Origin: a bacterium
GTDB lineage: Bacteria > Patescibacteriota > Patescibacteriia > CAIQCM01
Reading direction: 5' to 3'
Assembly: GCA_023246535.1 (NCBI GenBank)
Contig: JAHFIF010000001.1
Location: forward strand, 1 to 14,677
Length of the DNA: 14,677 nucleotides
Below, piece by piece: positions 6,804 to 12,913 of the stretch. Within the stretch, counting starts at the first letter, position 1. Each line of letters starts with the position of its first letter. The notes under the pieces were generated by a model that worked only from the letters and a program-made list of their open reading frames with translations, was not told where the DNA came from and did not search any database. The position numbers and the translations under genes are program-made.

Positions 6804-6832
6804 TTGACACTGGCGAACAAAGAGGTTAACGT
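6804..6832 (+). promoter_or_regulatory. Putative promoter of the leuA leader transcript
   Basis: Consensus TTGACA (6804-6809) is followed after 17 bases by TAACGT (6827-6832), a weak -10 box. The predicted start is 6839, exactly the A of the leader-peptide ATG. The -35 box is convincing and the -10 box is not. Confidence 0.5.
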
Positions 6833-6838
6833 AAACGT

Positions 6839-6913
6839 ATGATCGCATCCTGCAAAAACCTTTTGGCGCTTCTTAGCCTCCTTACCCAGGGTGGAGATCT
6901 TGCTCGTGTCTAG
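6839..6913 (+). CDS. leuL: Leucine leader (attenuator) peptide
   Basis: A 24-codon reading frame, ATG 6839 to TAG 6911-6913. It is packed with leucine: positions 8, 9, 11, 12, 14, 15 and 21, including six Leu in eight consecutive codons (LLALLSLL). It ends 25 bases before the attenuator stem and lies upstream of leuA, the first committed step of leucine synthesis. This is the classical arrangement for ribosome-mediated attenuation. Only GAGG at 6822-6825, 13 bases away, could serve as a ribosome site; alternatively the mRNA is leaderless. The peptide itself is presumably without function: its translation rate senses charged leucyl-tRNA. Confidence 0.85.
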   Translation: MIASCKNLLALLSLLTQGGDLARV

Positions 6914-6970
6914 CTAAGAAACATAGATGAATGCAAGCCAGCTCTTCACCCGAGGAGCTGGTTTTATTTT
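6878..6970 (+). promoter_or_regulatory. leuA transcription attenuator (competing RNA structures)
   Basis: Three mutually exclusive pairings are visible. Region 1:2 hairpin: CTCC 6878-6881 with GGAG 6893-6896, and ACC 6884-6886 with GGT 6890-6892; it begins on the Leu14-Leu15 codons. Antiterminator 2:3: GGTGGAGA 6890-6897 with TCTTCACC 6943-6950 (one G-T), extended by CTTGC 6899-6903 with GCAAG 6933-6937. Terminator 3:4: CCAGCTC 6938-6944 with GAGCTGG 6955-6961, then TTTTATTTT. A ribosome stalled on leucine codons would mask region 1 and free region 2 to form the antiterminator. One that reaches the TAG would cover region 2 and let the terminator form. Pairings are seen in sequence; the mechanism is inferred from known leu/trp attenuators. 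Confidence 0.8.
6938..6970 (+). terminator. Attenuator terminator upstream of leuA
   Basis: A 7-bp stem CCAGCTC/GAGCTGG with a 10-base loop and the tail TTTTATTTT, located 43 bases before the leuA start codon. Confidence 0.88.
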
Positions 6971-7012
6971 GCGGGTGCAGAATGAAAAGCGTTCTTTAAC
7001 AAGGAGAGACCG

Positions 7013-8656
7013 ATGAAACCGGGCAGCAAGTACCAGCCGTTTCCGTCCGTTGATTTGCGCGATCGCGCGTGGCCGAATCGCACGATCGAACAGGCGCCAA
7101 TTTGGTGCAGCGTCGATCTGCGCGACGGCAACCAGGCGCTCACCGTGCCGATGACCGTCGAGCAAAAACTGGAGATGTTCCAAGCGCTCGTCGCCTGCGG
7201 CTTCAAACAGATCGAGGTCGGTTTTCCCTCGGCCTCGCCGACGGAATTCGCCTTTGTCCGCCGTTTGGTCGAGGAGAATTTGATCCCCGACAACGTGACT
7301 GTCCAAGTCTTGGTTCAGGCACGGGAAGACCTGATCGCGCGCACGGCGCAGTCGCTCATGGGCGCCAAGCAAGCGATCATTCATTTGTACAATTCGACTT
7401 CGCCCGCCCAGCGCCGCCTGGTTTTCGGCCTGGACAAACCGGCGATTGTGCAAATGGCGGTGCGCGGCGCGGAATGGGTCAGGCAATATGCGGCCGGTCT
7501 TACGGGTACCGACGTGACGCTGGAATATTCGCCGGAAAGTTTTTCCGCGACCGAAGTGGAATTCGCCCTCGAGGTCGTTGAAGCGGTCATGGACGTTTGG
7601 CAACCGACGCCGGCGCGCCGGATGATCGTCAATTTGCCGGAAACGGTGGAGGTGGCGACGCCGAACGTTTACGCCGACCAGGTCGAGTGGTTTGGCCGGC
7701 ACCTGACGCGCCGCAATTCGGTTTTCATCAGTTTGCATACGCACAACGATCGCGGCACCGGGGTTGCGGCCACCGAACTGGGACTCTTGGCCGGCGCCGA
7801 CCGGGTCGAAGGCACGCTCTTCGGCAATGGCGAGCGGACCGGGAACCTCGACATCGTGACCGTGGCGCTCAATATGTACACGCAAGGGATCGATCCCGGC
7901 CTGGAATTAGGCGACCTGGAAAAGCTGCGCGACGTCTATGAACGCTGCACGGGCATGACCGTGCCGCCGCGCCAGCCGTATAGCGGAGAATTTGTTTTCA
8001 CCGCCTTCTCCGGATCGCACCAAGACGCCATTCGCAAAGGATTGGCGGCGCGCCGCGCGGAAACGCCATGGGAAGTTCCATACTTGGTCATGGATCCGCA
8101 CGACATCGGCCGCCGCTACGACGAAGTGATCCGCGTGAACGGCCAGTCGGGGAAAGGCGGCATTGCCTATTTGCTCGAACGGGAATGCGGAATTCACTTG
8201 CCCAAACAAATGCAGCGCGAATTTGGAACGGTCGCCGGGAGGGCAATTGACGCGCTCGGACGGGAAGTGGGCGCCGCCGAGCTCAAGGCGATGCTTTGGA
8301 AAGAATATGTTGAACGCGCCGACCGTTATCGTTTGATCGACTTTTGTTCGACCGACGAAGCGGGGCGTTGCCGGTGTCGCGCCGCCTTGTTCGTCGACGG
8401 AGTAACGCATGAACTGGCGGGGGAGGGAAACGGTCCGATTGATGCGTTCATTCGGGCATTAAAGACCAAAGGCTTGGTCGAGACGGAAGTCGTCGAGCAA
8501 TCCGAGCACGCGTTAGGGAACGGTGCCGACGCCACGGCGATCGCCTATATTGCGCTCAAGTTCCCCGACGGCCGCGTTCGTTGGGGTGCGGGCGTTGATA
8601 CGAACATTGAACTGGCTTCGATCAAAGCGATCGTCAGCGCGCTCAATCGAGAATAG
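7013..8656 (+). CDS. leuA: 2-isopropylmalate synthase, type 2 (LeuA)
   Basis: A 547-residue protein from ATG 7013, with AAGGAG 6 bases upstream. It condenses acetyl-CoA with 3-methyl-2-oxobutanoate, the committed step of leucine synthesis, in the cytoplasm. The N-terminal HMGL-type TIM barrel shows the metal and substrate motif VDLRDGNQAL (34-43), GFKQIEVGFPSASPTEF (63-79), HTHNDRGTG (242-250, metal histidines) and GNGERTGNLD (271-280). QPYSGEFVFTAFSGSHQDAI (321-340) and the linker ending VRVNGQSGKGG-like (371-383) are typical of the long type 2 enzymes. Residues from about 435 form the LeuA regulatory domain (YRLIDFCSTDEAG, GEGNGPIDAFIRALK, GNGADATAIAYI), which in the family binds leucine for feedback inhibition. 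No leuB, leuC or leuD is adjacent. Expression appears to be attenuated by the leader at 6839-6970, so control would be double: transcriptional and allosteric. Confidence 0.96.
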   Translation: MKPGSKYQPFPSVDLRDRAWPNRTIEQAPIWCSVDLRDGNQALTVPMTVEQKLEMFQALVACGFKQIEVGFPSASPTEFAFVRRLVEENLIPDNVTVQVLVQAREDLIARTAQSLMGAKQAIIHLYNSTSPAQRRLVFGLDKPAIVQMAVRGAEWVRQYAAGLTGTDVTLEYSPESFSATEVEFALEVVEAVMDVWQPTPARRMIVNLPETVEVATPNVYADQVEWFGRHLTRRNSVFISLHTHNDRGTGVAATELGLLAGADRVEGTLFGNGERTGNLDIVTVALNMYTQGIDPGLELGDLEKLRDVYERCTGMTVPPRQPYSGEFVFTAFSGSHQDAIRKGLAARRAETPWEVPYLVMDPHDIGRRYDEVIRVNGQSGKGGIAYLLERECGIHLPKQMQREFGTVAGRAIDALGREVGAAELKAMLWKEYVERADRYRLIDFCSTDEAGRCRCRAALFVDGVTHELAGEGNGPIDAFIRALKTKGLVETEVVEQSEHALGNGADATAIAYIALKFPDGRVRWGAGVDTNIELASIKAIVSALNRE

Positions 8657-8671
8657 TAATAATCGTCCTTC

Positions 8672-8702
8672 GCCCCGGTCGGCCGCCGACCGGGGCTTTT
8701 TT
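8672..8702 (+). terminator. Terminator after leuA
   Basis: A perfect 11-bp GC-rich stem (GCCCCGGTCGG 8672-8682 with CCGACCGGGGC 8686-8696), a CCG loop and a T run at 8697-8702. Confidence 0.96.
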
Positions 8703-8726
8703 AATGCCGGTCTTGCCAGGTTATTT

Positions 8727-8735
8727 TGTTATGCT
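8727..8735 (+). promoter_or_regulatory. Possible extended -10 promoter of the 8782 gene
   Basis: TG-T-TATGCT (8727-8735) without a matching -35 box. TTTTGTTAT here resembles the extended -10 at 5354-5362. The predicted start is near 8742. Confidence 0.35.
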
Positions 8736-8781
8736 AATGTTCGCGTTGGACAAATCGCCAAAACGACGGGAGGAAAATGTC

Positions 8782-9117
8782 ATGTACGCCGGGTTAACTA
8801 TTACCGCCGATGCGCTCTTTCGAAGCTTTCTCGAAATGGAAGAGCCGGAGTTCGAGAAAATCGTGACCGACACCGTCACGCGCGGCGAGGCATTCGCCCA
8901 ACGCGATGACGCCGCCTACGTGCTTACTCTTGATGAAATCGAACAGCAATCGTACGCCGGCAACGCTCGTTTTTTTCTTGAAGCGCTGGCCGAGTTGAAG
9001 CAAATGCCAAAAGGTCTTGATCGCCCCTTTCGGGCCGCCAAGCTCGCGGCCACCTGCGCCCTTTGGAACGCGCTGAGCAACTTCAAAACCATGCACGGCG
9101 ATTCTGTCGAGCAATGA
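8782..9117 (+). CDS. Small protein of unknown function
   Basis: A 111-residue protein from ATG 8782, chosen because GGGAGG (8768-8773) lies 8 bases upstream. The longer in-frame start at 8704 abuts the leuA terminator and would precede any promoter. The protein looks all-helical and moderately acidic at its N-terminus (FRSFLEMEEPEFEKIVTDTV), then FFLEALAELKQ and a basic helix before the end. There is no signal peptide or membrane segment, and I recognise no family. It is a single-gene unit with its own terminator. Confidence 0.72.
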   Translation: MYAGLTITADALFRSFLEMEEPEFEKIVTDTVTRGEAFAQRDDAAYVLTLDEIEQQSYAGNARFFLEALAELKQMPKGLDRPFRAAKLAATCALWNALSNFKTMHGDSVEQ

Positions 9118-9137
9118 CTGCGCCGCCCCACACCCTT

Positions 9138-9164
9138 AACGCCGAGTCCGACTCGGCGTTTTTT
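9138..9164 (+). terminator. Terminator after the 8782 gene
   Basis: A perfect 10-bp stem (AACGCCGAGT 9138-9147 with ACTCGGCGTT 9151-9160), a CCG loop, and T residues to 9164. Confidence 0.93.
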
Positions 9165-9180
9165 AATTCAACGCAAATCC

Positions 9181-9218
9181 ATTTTTCATAAACGTCCACC
9201 TGGACGTTTATGAAAAAT
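9181..9218. repeat. 18-bp perfect inverted repeat
   Basis: The arms 9181-9198 (core TTTTTCATAAACGTCCA) and 9201-9218 are perfectly complementary around a 2-base CC centre. It is AT-rich at the ends and GC-rich at the centre. It could be a second, unusual terminator for either converging transcript or a protein-binding site. Confidence 0.88.
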
Positions 9219-9242
9219 TTAAAAAATAACGGCTGTTGACCG

Positions 9243-9276
9243 GGTACACTTTTGCTCGGCCGAGCAAAAGTGTACC
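9243..9276. repeat. 34-bp perfect palindrome
   Basis: GGTACACTTTTGCTCGG (9243-9259) is followed immediately by its exact reverse complement (9260-9276), with no spacer. It lies in the gap between converging genes, outside any coding region and not followed by a T run. An operator, recombination or replication-related site, or a mobile-element end are all possible. Confidence 0.92.
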
Positions 9277-9313
9277 AAAAAGAAAAACCGCGCCGAAGGA
9301 GGTCGGAGCGGTT
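9277..9313 (-). terminator. Terminator of the three-gene membrane operon
   Basis: On the minus strand ACCGC (9312-9308) and TCGG-complement CCGA (9306-9303) pair with the region 9296-9287, with one mismatch. The stem is followed by TTTTTCTTTTT (9287-9277). Confidence 0.75.
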
Positions 9314-9332
9314 GTGGGGTGGCGAGCGGTTG

Positions 9333-9779
9333 TTAATCGGACTTGTCGCTCGAAGACGGTTCGTTAACCAGGCGATAGCGGATGGCGGGCATGTCGTGTC
9401 CGGCGACCGGCGGGTAGGCGAATTCGGCCTCGACCCTTTGGCATGAAGCCTTCATGCTTCCCAAGAGGTCGACCAATCTTACTTTCTGACGAGCTTGCAG
9501 ATTCTTGCAAACGAATTTTAGCGGATCGGCAGAATTTGCTCGGTCAGACGCCACTGTGTCGGATGGACGCGCCGGAAGCAATTCGTCCTTGGTTATCCAG
9601 CCGCAGCGCGCCTCCGTGCTTGGATCGGCATGGGCGCGTCCATTTGGCGCGTTGACATGGCAAACGGAAAGAGGATCGATGCGCGGATGGCAGCTTTCAT
9701 GGATCGATAAGGCGATCACGACGAGCAAAACCGATCCATAGACGATCGCGGAAAAGTTAGAGTTGCTTGGACAAGGCAT
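9333..9779 (-). CDS. Small membrane-anchored two-cysteine protein, paralogue 3
   Basis: A 148-residue protein starting at ATG 9779, with an excellent AAAGGAG (9794-9788) 8 bases upstream. A single hydrophobic segment (about 9-26, FSAIVYGSVLLVVIALSI) is followed by a long, probably extracytoplasmic, tail. The tail carries C91 in DPLKFVCKNL and C113 in KASCQRV, then a closing motif AIRYRLVNEP (132-141). These match paralogue 1 (LPLMVCEYL, FANCQPV, KLSYVPMNNP), including SDR before the first cysteine. The cysteine spacing here is 21 rather than 16. Three further cysteines (30, 40, 59) lie in an N-terminal insert absent from the other two. It is the last gene of the operon, 54 bases after paralogue 2. 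Function is unknown; a disulfide-linked extracellular domain is inferred. Confidence 0.72.
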   Translation of the reverse strand: MPCPSNSNFSAIVYGSVLLVVIALSIHESCHPRIDPLSVCHVNAPNGRAHADPSTEARCGWITKDELLPARPSDTVASDRANSADPLKFVCKNLQARQKVRLVDLLGSMKASCQRVEAEFAYPPVAGHDMPAIRYRLVNEPSSSDKSD

Positions 9780-9833
9780 GGTGCTGACTCCTTTGCTTGG
9801 TTGAATTCCGAAATGGACAAAGCTGCTTTCGAC

Positions 9834-10112
9834 TTAAAATGCGTCGGCGGTCTTGTACTGCGCCTCGATCGTCCGGCAGTTAACGTATTCCGTCGGCTCC
9901 GTCGATTTTTTGGGTCGGGCGAATTCACACTCCATCCAAACCCGTCGAAAGACGGTCGGGTAAATGACGGGCGGAGGGTCGAGGCGGGGAACATAACCAT
10001 AGGCAACCGCGATGATGACCAAAGAGGCAGTGAACGAAAGCAGAATGGCCAACATGGCATTGTCAAAGGTCATGATCCGTCGTATTTTTCGGTTGGTCAT
10101 TTCATTTCGCAT
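9834..10112 (-). CDS. Small membrane-anchored two-cysteine protein, paralogue 2
   Basis: A 92-residue protein starting at ATG 10112, overlapping the end of paralogue 1 by 11 bases. GGAG (10122-10119) sits 6 bases upstream and supports this start over the in-frame ATG at 10100. The N-terminus is basic (NRKIRR), followed by one membrane segment (about 18-40, NAMLAILLSFTASLVIIAV). This predicts N-inside, C-outside topology. The outer part contains C62 in WMECEF and C79 in YVNCRTI, separated by exactly 16 residues as in paralogue 1. It lacks the C-terminal tail of the other two and ends soon after the second cysteine. Overlap and coupling imply the products are made together. Function is unknown. 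Confidence 0.7.
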   Translation of the reverse strand: MRNEMTNRKIRRIMTFDNAMLAILLSFTASLVIIAVAYGYVPRLDPPPVIYPTVFRRVWMECEFARPKKSTEPTEYVNCRTIEAQYKTADAF

Positions 10113-10449
10113 CGTCGGCTCCGTTCTGCAGGCCGGTTTCCGGGTTGTTCATGGGAACGTAACTGAGTTTTTGTCCGGGCGCCGCCATTGGTTGGGTTTC
10201 GAATCGTTTGATCATGCGAACCGGTTGGCAGTTGGCAAAGCGGTCATGATTAACGACCCCGTGCGACTCGAGGTACTCGCAAACCATGAGAGGCAGGCCG
10301 CGGTCGCTGTAATGCGCCTCGTAGTTGGTCGGCGTCGCAAGCGGATGCGTTGTGTCGCTGGGCAGGATTTTGACCAAGACGATTCCGAACATCGTCCAAG
10401 CAATACCCAATCCAAGACAGAGTTTCAGACCGAATTTGAATCGCGACAT
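10102..10449 (-). CDS. Small membrane-anchored two-cysteine protein, paralogue 1
   Basis: A 115-residue protein starting at ATG 10449, with AAAGGA (10463-10458) 8 bases upstream. One membrane segment (about 8-28, LKLCLGLGIAWTMFGIVLV) follows a short basic N-terminus (SRFKFGLK). The outer domain has SDRGLPLMVCEYL (C57) and RFANCQPV (C74), 16 residues apart, and ends with KLSYVPMNNPE (94-104). It is the first gene of a three-gene operon from the TTGACA promoter at 10543. Similar length, topology and cysteine motif in all three proteins indicate tandem duplication followed by divergence. Function is unknown; pairing of the two cysteines outside the membrane is an inference. Confidence 0.74.
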   Translation of the reverse strand: MSRFKFGLKLCLGLGIAWTMFGIVLVKILPSDTTHPLATPTNYEAHYSDRGLPLMVCEYLESHGVVNHDRFANCQPVRMIKRFETQPMAAPGQKLSYVPMNNPETGLQNGADDAK

Positions 10450-10488
10450 GGTGTGGTTCCTTTTTCAACGTACTGTTTGGAGATTGTC

Positions 10489-10505
10489 TGATCGGATTTC
10501 GATCA
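10489..10505. promoter_or_regulatory. Operator-like inverted repeat at the operon start
   Basis: TGATCG (10489-10494), 5 bases, CGATCA (10500-10505): a perfect dyad just downstream of the predicted minus-strand transcription start (about 10508). Confidence 0.45.
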
Positions 10506-10514
10506 TGACCAAGC

Positions 10515-10543
10515 ACTCTAGCATGAAAATATTACTTTGTCAA
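10515..10543 (-). promoter_or_regulatory. Promoter of the three-gene membrane operon
   Basis: On the minus strand: consensus TTGACA (10543-10538), 17 bases, TAGAGT (10520-10515), with an extended -10 TGC. The predicted start is near 10508, leaving a leader of about 59 bases. Confidence 0.78.
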
Positions 10544-10544
10544 C

Positions 10545-10572
10545 ACTTTAAGCCAAAAAATAGGCATAAAGT
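10545..10572. repeat. Imperfect inverted repeat, possible operator
   Basis: ACTTTAAGCC (10545-10554) and GGCATAAAGT (10563-10572) are complementary at nine of ten positions across an A-rich 8-base spacer. It lies between the two divergent promoters. Confidence 0.5.
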
Positions 10573-10590
10573 AAAGAATTTGTTTACTTT
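10568..10590. promoter_or_regulatory. Perfect dyad overlapping the regulator's -35 box
   Basis: AAAGTAAA (10568-10575), 7 bases, TTTACTTT (10583-10590). The right arm contains the putative -35 box TTTACT, an ideal position for autorepression. Confidence 0.6.
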
Positions 10591-10620
10591 TTCCTTTAAA
10601 TCTGATATCCTTAAATCATG
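10583..10620 (+). promoter_or_regulatory. Promoter giving a leaderless regulator mRNA
   Basis: TTTACT (10583-10588), 17 bases, TATCCT (10606-10611). The predicted start, 10618, is exactly the A of the ATG. There is no Shine-Dalgarno before that ATG. Confidence 0.55.
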
Positions 10621-11439
10621 AAAACGGGCAAACGGCTAAATTTAGAAGATTTGATCTTGGACGAACTCAAGACCGGTGCCAAGAAAATGAGCCGGTTGGT
10701 TGGCGTTATCGGCCAAAAACGACCGGGCACGACCAAGCAAGGCGTTTATGCCGCGCTGCGTTCGCTGCGTGCCGAAGAAAAAGTCGTCGTCCATAGCGGC
10801 TTTGCTTCCTTAAGCAGCGTCTGGCTTGAGCGGATGATCGAGTATTTTTCCATTGCGCAACAAAACTATGCGACGGCCGGCGCGCGCGATAATGGTTTTT
10901 TGAATTTGGAAGAGGGGGAGAGGGTGCAGTATTTTTTCCGCGACCCCGTGCAGACCGACGCATATTGGTCGCACGTTTATACCATTCTTAACAACACTGT
11001 CCCCGCCGATCAGTCCATTTATCTTTATAATCCGCACGAATGGTTCATGCTCGCGCGCCGCGACAACGAACGGGAAACGGTGAAAACGATCATTGGGCGC
11101 GGCCGCGCGTATTTCATGACGATCGGCAACAACACAGTTCTTGACCGGGCGCTGGCCAAGGAATTTGCCGACTTGCACGTCGGTTATCGGGTGCTTAACG
11201 CGCCGCTCTTCAATAAGAAAAATTACTACCTCAACATCATTGGCGATTTTTTGATCGAAGTATATTTGGACGAAACGATCGAAAAACAGATCGATGCCAT
11301 TTTCAAGACGACGGCCGAATGGACGCCAACAGCGCAAGCGGAACTTGAAAGAGTTGTCGGTTCGCGCGGCCGGTCAAAACTAACCGTTTCACGCAACGCG
11401 AAAAAGGCTTCAAGGTTGGCTGCCATGCTCAGGGGATAG
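10618..11439 (+). CDS. Putative winged-helix transcriptional regulator
   Basis: A 273-residue protein from ATG 10618. Residues about 8-70 look like a winged helix: LEDLILDELKTG, MSRLVGVIGQ, then a recognition-like helix TTKQGVYAALRSLRAEEKV and a wing (VVVHSGFASL). A helix follows (VWLERMIEYFSIAQQNYA). Residues about 100-240 form a mixed alpha/beta domain (YIYLYNPHEWFMLARRD, GRAYFMTIGNN, YLNIIGDFLIEVYLDE), which could be a sensor or effector domain; the general plan recalls TrmB-like regulators. The C-terminus is basic (SRGRSKLTVSRNAKKASRL). It is divergent from the membrane operon and sits beside several dyads, one overlapping its own -35 box, so it may regulate itself and the operon. The GH130 genes downstream are other possible targets. 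The DNA-binding call is inferred. Confidence 0.65.
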   Translation: MKTGKRLNLEDLILDELKTGAKKMSRLVGVIGQKRPGTTKQGVYAALRSLRAEEKVVVHSGFASLSSVWLERMIEYFSIAQQNYATAGARDNGFLNLEEGERVQYFFRDPVQTDAYWSHVYTILNNTVPADQSIYLYNPHEWFMLARRDNERETVKTIIGRGRAYFMTIGNNTVLDRALAKEFADLHVGYRVLNAPLFNKKNYYLNIIGDFLIEVYLDETIEKQIDAIFKTTAEWTPTAQAELERVVGSRGRSKLTVSRNAKKASRLAAMLRG

Positions 11440-11566
11440 GATCGACGGTTAGATAACTGTGCAAAAAGTCAATTCAACGGCTGGATATTGGCTAACGGCA
11501 ATAATATCGCAAAAATAAGTGTTTTTTGTTGTCCTTTGACCAGTCGCCCGATGGCGCGAAACGGTG
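11440..11566. other. Intergenic gap between regulator and GH130 genes
   Basis: This stretch is AT-rich compared with its neighbours. It contains weak hairpins (ACGGTT/AACTGT at 11445-11460; CGCC/GGCG at 11545-11556) but no convincing terminator for the regulator gene. I see no coding frame in it. Confidence 0.5.
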
Positions 11567-11601
11567 TATAATATAAGACCGATATCTTTATAACTAAAGG
11601 A
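11567..11601 (+). promoter_or_regulatory. Possible promoter elements of the GH130 gene
   Basis: Consensus TATAAT (11567-11572) predicts a start near 11579. A second box, TATAAC (11589-11594), would start near 11601, two bases before the ATG. TTGACC (11536-11541) is 25 bases from the first box, too far to be its -35. AAAGGA (11596-11601) is only one base from the ATG, too close to serve as a normal ribosome site. Confidence 0.45.
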
Positions 11602-11602
11602 T

Positions 11603-12913
11603 ATGCATTCTCCTGTTTCAAAAAACAGTGATGCAAAAAACGGAGGGAAGAGTTTTTGGCGCAAGCATTTTCCAGATCTTTGCGAGTTGTTGTTTGGAAA
11701 ACACGTTGCAACGGATCCGCCGCCAGCCGATCCAAAGGCTGTTAAAAAAACAAAAAAAGTCTTCGTCAAAAGACCGAAGCGTCTTTTGCTGCGCAAGAAA
11801 AAAATTCTGGCCGCGGACGGCCTGAAAATTGCCGAACCGGCGCCGGCGGAAAAAATCGAGGCTCCGCACCAGCTGAAGCGGGCCATTTCCAATCCCATCC
11901 TCAAACCGCACGAGCCCAATCATTGGGAATCGCAAGCGACCTTTAATCCGGCGGCGATCTATGCCGACGGCAAGGTGCATTTGGTCTACCGCGCCATCGG
12001 TCGCGACGACGTGTCGGTGCTGGGCTACGCCTCGAGCTTCGACGGCAAGCACATCCACGAACGGCTGGCCGACCCGATGTTTGTTTCTTGCAGCAAGAGC
12101 GAGCCGGATCGCACCGGCGCGCCGGCGGCGGTGAGCTCCGGCGGCGGCTGGAGCGGCGGTTGCGAAGACCCGCGCCTGACGTGCATCGACGATATCGTGT
12201 ATTTGCTCTACACGGCCTTTGACGGCTGGGGTTCCATCCGCATCGCCCTGTCGTCAATCTCGCTCGATGATTTTTTGAACAAGCGCTGGAACTGGGACAA
12301 GCCGGTGCTTATTTCGCCGCCCGGGGAAATTCACAAGAATTGGTCGCTGTTTCCCGAACGGATCAACGGTAAATTCGCCCTCATTCACAATATTGCGCCG
12401 AACGTTCTTATCGATTATTTCGACACGCTCGACGAATTGAAAAAGGGGGAGAAGGTCATCCATCTCGAGTACAAGAAGGTTAAGCGGAAGAACGCTTGGG
12501 ACACCTGGGTCCGCGGGGCCGGGCCGCCGCCGATTAAAACGAAGTACGGCTGGCTGGTGCTCTACCACGCCATGGATGAAAAGGACATGGATCGTTACAA
12601 ATTAGGCGCGCTGCTTTTGGACATCAACGACCCGTCAAAGGTTCTCTACCGCAGCAAGGCGCCGGTGCTCGAACCCGACGCTTGCTATGAGAACGAAGGC
12701 TTTAAATCGGGCGTCGTCTACTCCTGCGGCGCGGTCGTGATCGGCGAAGAGCTGTTCGTTTATTACGGCGGCGCGGATTCCGTCTCCTGCGTCGCGGTGG
12801 CCAACCTCGAGCATTTCCTTCAGGAACTCATGTCCGCCGGCACGCCTAAAGTAAAAGGTTTGGCAAAACCTAAACGCGATGCATATGACCATGATCAAAA
12901 GATCAAAAAATAA
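11603..12913 (+). CDS. GH130-family glycosidase/phosphorylase with basic N-terminal extension
   Basis: A 436-residue protein. Residues about 95-410 form a GH130 five-bladed beta-propeller: NPILKP and NHWESQATFNPAAI (97-119), VYRAIG (128-133), GYASSFDG (141-148), GCEDPRLT (186-193, containing the Asp assigned as general acid in this family), WSLFPERINGKFALIH (247-262), GAGPPPIKT (305-313), GWLVLYHAM (316-324) and the closing VVYSCGAVV and VYYGGADS (371-393). The family acts on beta-mannosides as phosphorylases or hydrolases. The residues before 95 are unlike the family: a Lys/Arg/Pro-rich stretch (KKTKKVFVKRPKRLLLRKKK, about 49-67) with no signal peptide, possibly binding nucleic acid, membrane or another protein. 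The start codon is uncertain. The gene overlaps the next by about 35 bases, implying translational coupling. Confidence 0.85.
   Translation: MHSPVSKNSDAKNGGKSFWRKHFPDLCELLFGKHVATDPPPADPKAVKKTKKVFVKRPKRLLLRKKKILAADGLKIAEPAPAEKIEAPHQLKRAISNPILKPHEPNHWESQATFNPAAIYADGKVHLVYRAIGRDDVSVLGYASSFDGKHIHERLADPMFVSCSKSEPDRTGAPAAVSSGGGWSGGCEDPRLTCIDDIVYLLYTAFDGWGSIRIALSSISLDDFLNKRWNWDKPVLISPPGEIHKNWSLFPERINGKFALIHNIAPNVLIDYFDTLDELKKGEKVIHLEYKKVKRKNAWDTWVRGAGPPPIKTKYGWLVLYHAMDEKDMDRYKLGALLLDINDPSKVLYRSKAPVLEPDACYENEGFKSGVVYSCGAVVIGEELFVYYGGADSVSCVAVANLEHFLQELMSAGTPKVKGLAKPKRDAYDHDQKIKK

Noticed and set aside
6888..6903. T-box riboswitch (AGGGTGGA at 6888-6895)
   Set aside because: Only the first bases match. 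The ACCGCG continuation and a long Stem I with specifier loop are missing, and the leader is too short. The same bases are explained by the antiterminator pairing of a leader-peptide attenuator.
6914..7885. A 323-codon open frame on the minus strand
   Set aside because: It lies opposite leuA and its attenuator. It is a by-product of GC-rich codon usage, with an Arg/His-rich composition typical of shadows.
9181..9218. dif-type recombination site
   Set aside because: CATAA and TTATG half-sites occur but are 16 bases apart instead of 6, and the rest does not match Xer arms.
9236..9264. Promoter from TTGACC at 9236
   Set aside because: The -10 position falls in GC-rich palindrome sequence, and no gene follows on the plus strand.
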